A stretch of DNA of 64,000 nt from Allofustis seminis DSM 15817 (GTDB lineage Bacteria > Bacillota > Bacilli > Lactobacillales > Carnobacteriaceae_A): assembly GCF_000374325.1 (NCBI RefSeq), contig NZ_KB894080.1, positions 124,001 to 188,000 of the forward strand, in the 5' to 3' direction. The translations under genes and the position numbers were made by a program. Shown here piece after piece: positions 63,165-64,000 of this stretch (positions within the stretch are counted from its first letter, which is position 1; the number at the start of each line of letters is the position of its first letter). A model generated the notes under the pieces. The model searched no databases, was not told the DNA's origin, and saw only the letters and a program-made list of their open reading frames with translations.

Positions 63165-64000
63165 ATGTTGAATTTTACAGTCGGACCCGTGCACTCAACC
63201 GAGAGCGTACGAGCGATCGGGGCGCAAGATGTGCCTTACTTTAGAACGCCAGAATTTTCTGAAGTGATGCTTGAGAATGAGCGATTAATGAAGAAATTCG
63301 CTAAAGCTGCCGATGATGCGCGTGCATTATTCATTACTGGCTCAGGAAGTGCATCTATGGAAGCAAGTGTAATGAATGTTTTTACGAAAGATGACCATTT
63401 GCTAGTAATTAATGGTGGCAGTTTCGGGCACCGTTTTGTTGAGATTTGTCAAATTCATGACATTCCTTATACAGAAATTGTTCCTGCTTTTGGTAAAGGT
63501 GTGACAAGCGAAGATCTAGCGCCTTTTGATGGGGATAGCCGTTACACCGGCTTGCTAGTCAATGTGGACGAGACTTCTATGGGAATTCTTTATGATTTGG
63601 ATTTGCTAAGTGCTTTCTGTCAGAAAAATGATTTAATTTTCGTTGTCGATGCAATCAGCTCATTTTTGTGCGATCCAATTCATATGGCGGATGCTCACAT
63701 TGACGTCTTGCTGACAGGTTCACAAAAAGCACTTGCTTGCCCTCCAGGAGTATCGATTATGGTCCTTTCTAAGCGGGCGGTTGACCGTATCTATGCTCAT
63801 GAAGTGAAGAGTTTATATTTTAATTTGCAATCTGCACTCGATAATGGAGCACGTGGCCAGACACCTTTTACACCAGCTGTTGGGATTTTACTTCAAATTC
63901 ATCAACGCTTGCTAGATATTGAAAAAGCGGGCGGTGTAGAAGCTGAGATTGAGCGAGTGGCACATCAAGCAGAAGATTTCCGCAGCAAGATAAAAGGGCT
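63165..64000 (+). CDS. Class V aminotransferase, AEP-transaminase-like, partial
   Basis: The gene starts at 63165 (AGGAGGAAC before the ATG) and stays open to the window end. It is a class V (serine/AEP-pyruvate type) aminotransferase: FTVGPVHSTESVRA at the start, TGSGSASMEASVMN, NVDETSMGILYD, VVDAISSF and the PLP lysine in LLTGSQKAL. In LicD-containing glycan loci such enzymes can make 2-aminoethylphosphonate. The 3' end lies outside. Confidence 0.88.
   Translation, partial: MLNFTVGPVHSTESVRAIGAQDVPYFRTPEFSEVMLENERLMKKFAKAADDARALFITGSGSASMEASVMNVFTKDDHLLVINGGSFGHRFVEICQIHDIPYTEIVPAFGKGVTSEDLAPFDGDSRYTGLLVNVDETSMGILYDLDLLSAFCQKNDLIFVVDAISSFLCDPIHMADAHIDVLLTGSQKALACPPGVSIMVLSKRAVDRIYAHEVKSLYFNLQSALDNGARGQTPFTPAVGILLQIHQRLLDIEKAGGVEAEIERVAHQAEDFRSKIKG

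Overview
The window is a low-GC Bacillota chromosome segment, almost certainly from Lactobacillales. The signs are a mnmE-mnmG pair, PRD-type PTS regulators, a BceRS-BceAB-like module, sortase plus an LPKTG protein, proline iminopeptidase, LicD proteins and strong AGGAGG ribosome sites. An Aerococcaceae-like lactic acid bacterium would fit, but I cannot fix genus or family from sequence alone. No phage, transposase, CRISPR array or rRNA was seen.

Layout. 1-4.8 kb: the 3' end of mnmE, mnmG, a lactate permease with a long structured leader, a tiny membrane protein and a DUF1622 protein. 4.8-11.2 kb: a complete F1Fo ATP synthase operon (I-a-c-b-delta-alpha-gamma-beta-epsilon), whose c subunit carries Na+-ligand residues and whose gamma, delta and epsilon are short. 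11.2-16.7 kb: a minus-strand PTS island (UlaA-type EIIC, EIIB, EIIA, two SIS proteins, PRD activator) flanked by near-identical 68-bp copies of a bidirectional terminator. 16.7-25.6 kb: a MupG-type hydrolase, a MacB-like efflux trio and a YtrA-like GntR/ABC operon with paired operators. 26-30.5 kb: an orphan CopY, a polysaccharide deacetylase whose membrane anchor is out of frame, DUF1659/DUF2922, YidD and a sortase. 30.6-35 kb: a BceRS/BceAB-like peptide-sensing and detoxification module. 35.3-38 kb: an LPKTG adhesin split by a frameshift. 38.1-41.2 kb: an M-box riboswitch and a MgtA-type Mg2+ ATPase. 41.2-44.2 kb: split chromate transporter, proline iminopeptidase and a small membrane protein. 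44.3-50.2 kb: the pyrC-K-D-F-E-B-I operon, including the rare regulatory chain PyrI. 50.3-54 kb: a DDAH-like hydrolase, a basic amino acid antiporter and an ornithine-racemase-like enzyme behind CRP/FNR-like and cre-like sites. 54-55.2 kb: a GNAT acetyltransferase and a lone tRNA-Val with C33. 55.3-64 kb: galE, an initiating sugar transferase and a surface polysaccharide cluster (two LicD, Stealth, flippase, polymerase, class V aminotransferase running off the edge).

How it fits together. Energy and ion genes (lactate permease, ATP synthase, Mg2+ ATPase), surface-glycan genes (deacetylase, sortase, galE to polymerase) and envelope-stress genes (BceRSAB-like, YtrA-like, MacB-like) dominate. 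The most unusual items are the predicted Na+-coupled compact ATP synthase, the terminator-flanked PTS/SIS island, the DDAH-antiporter-racemase cluster and the expressed tRNA lacking U33. Function calls rest on recognised motifs and synteny; none was checked by database search.
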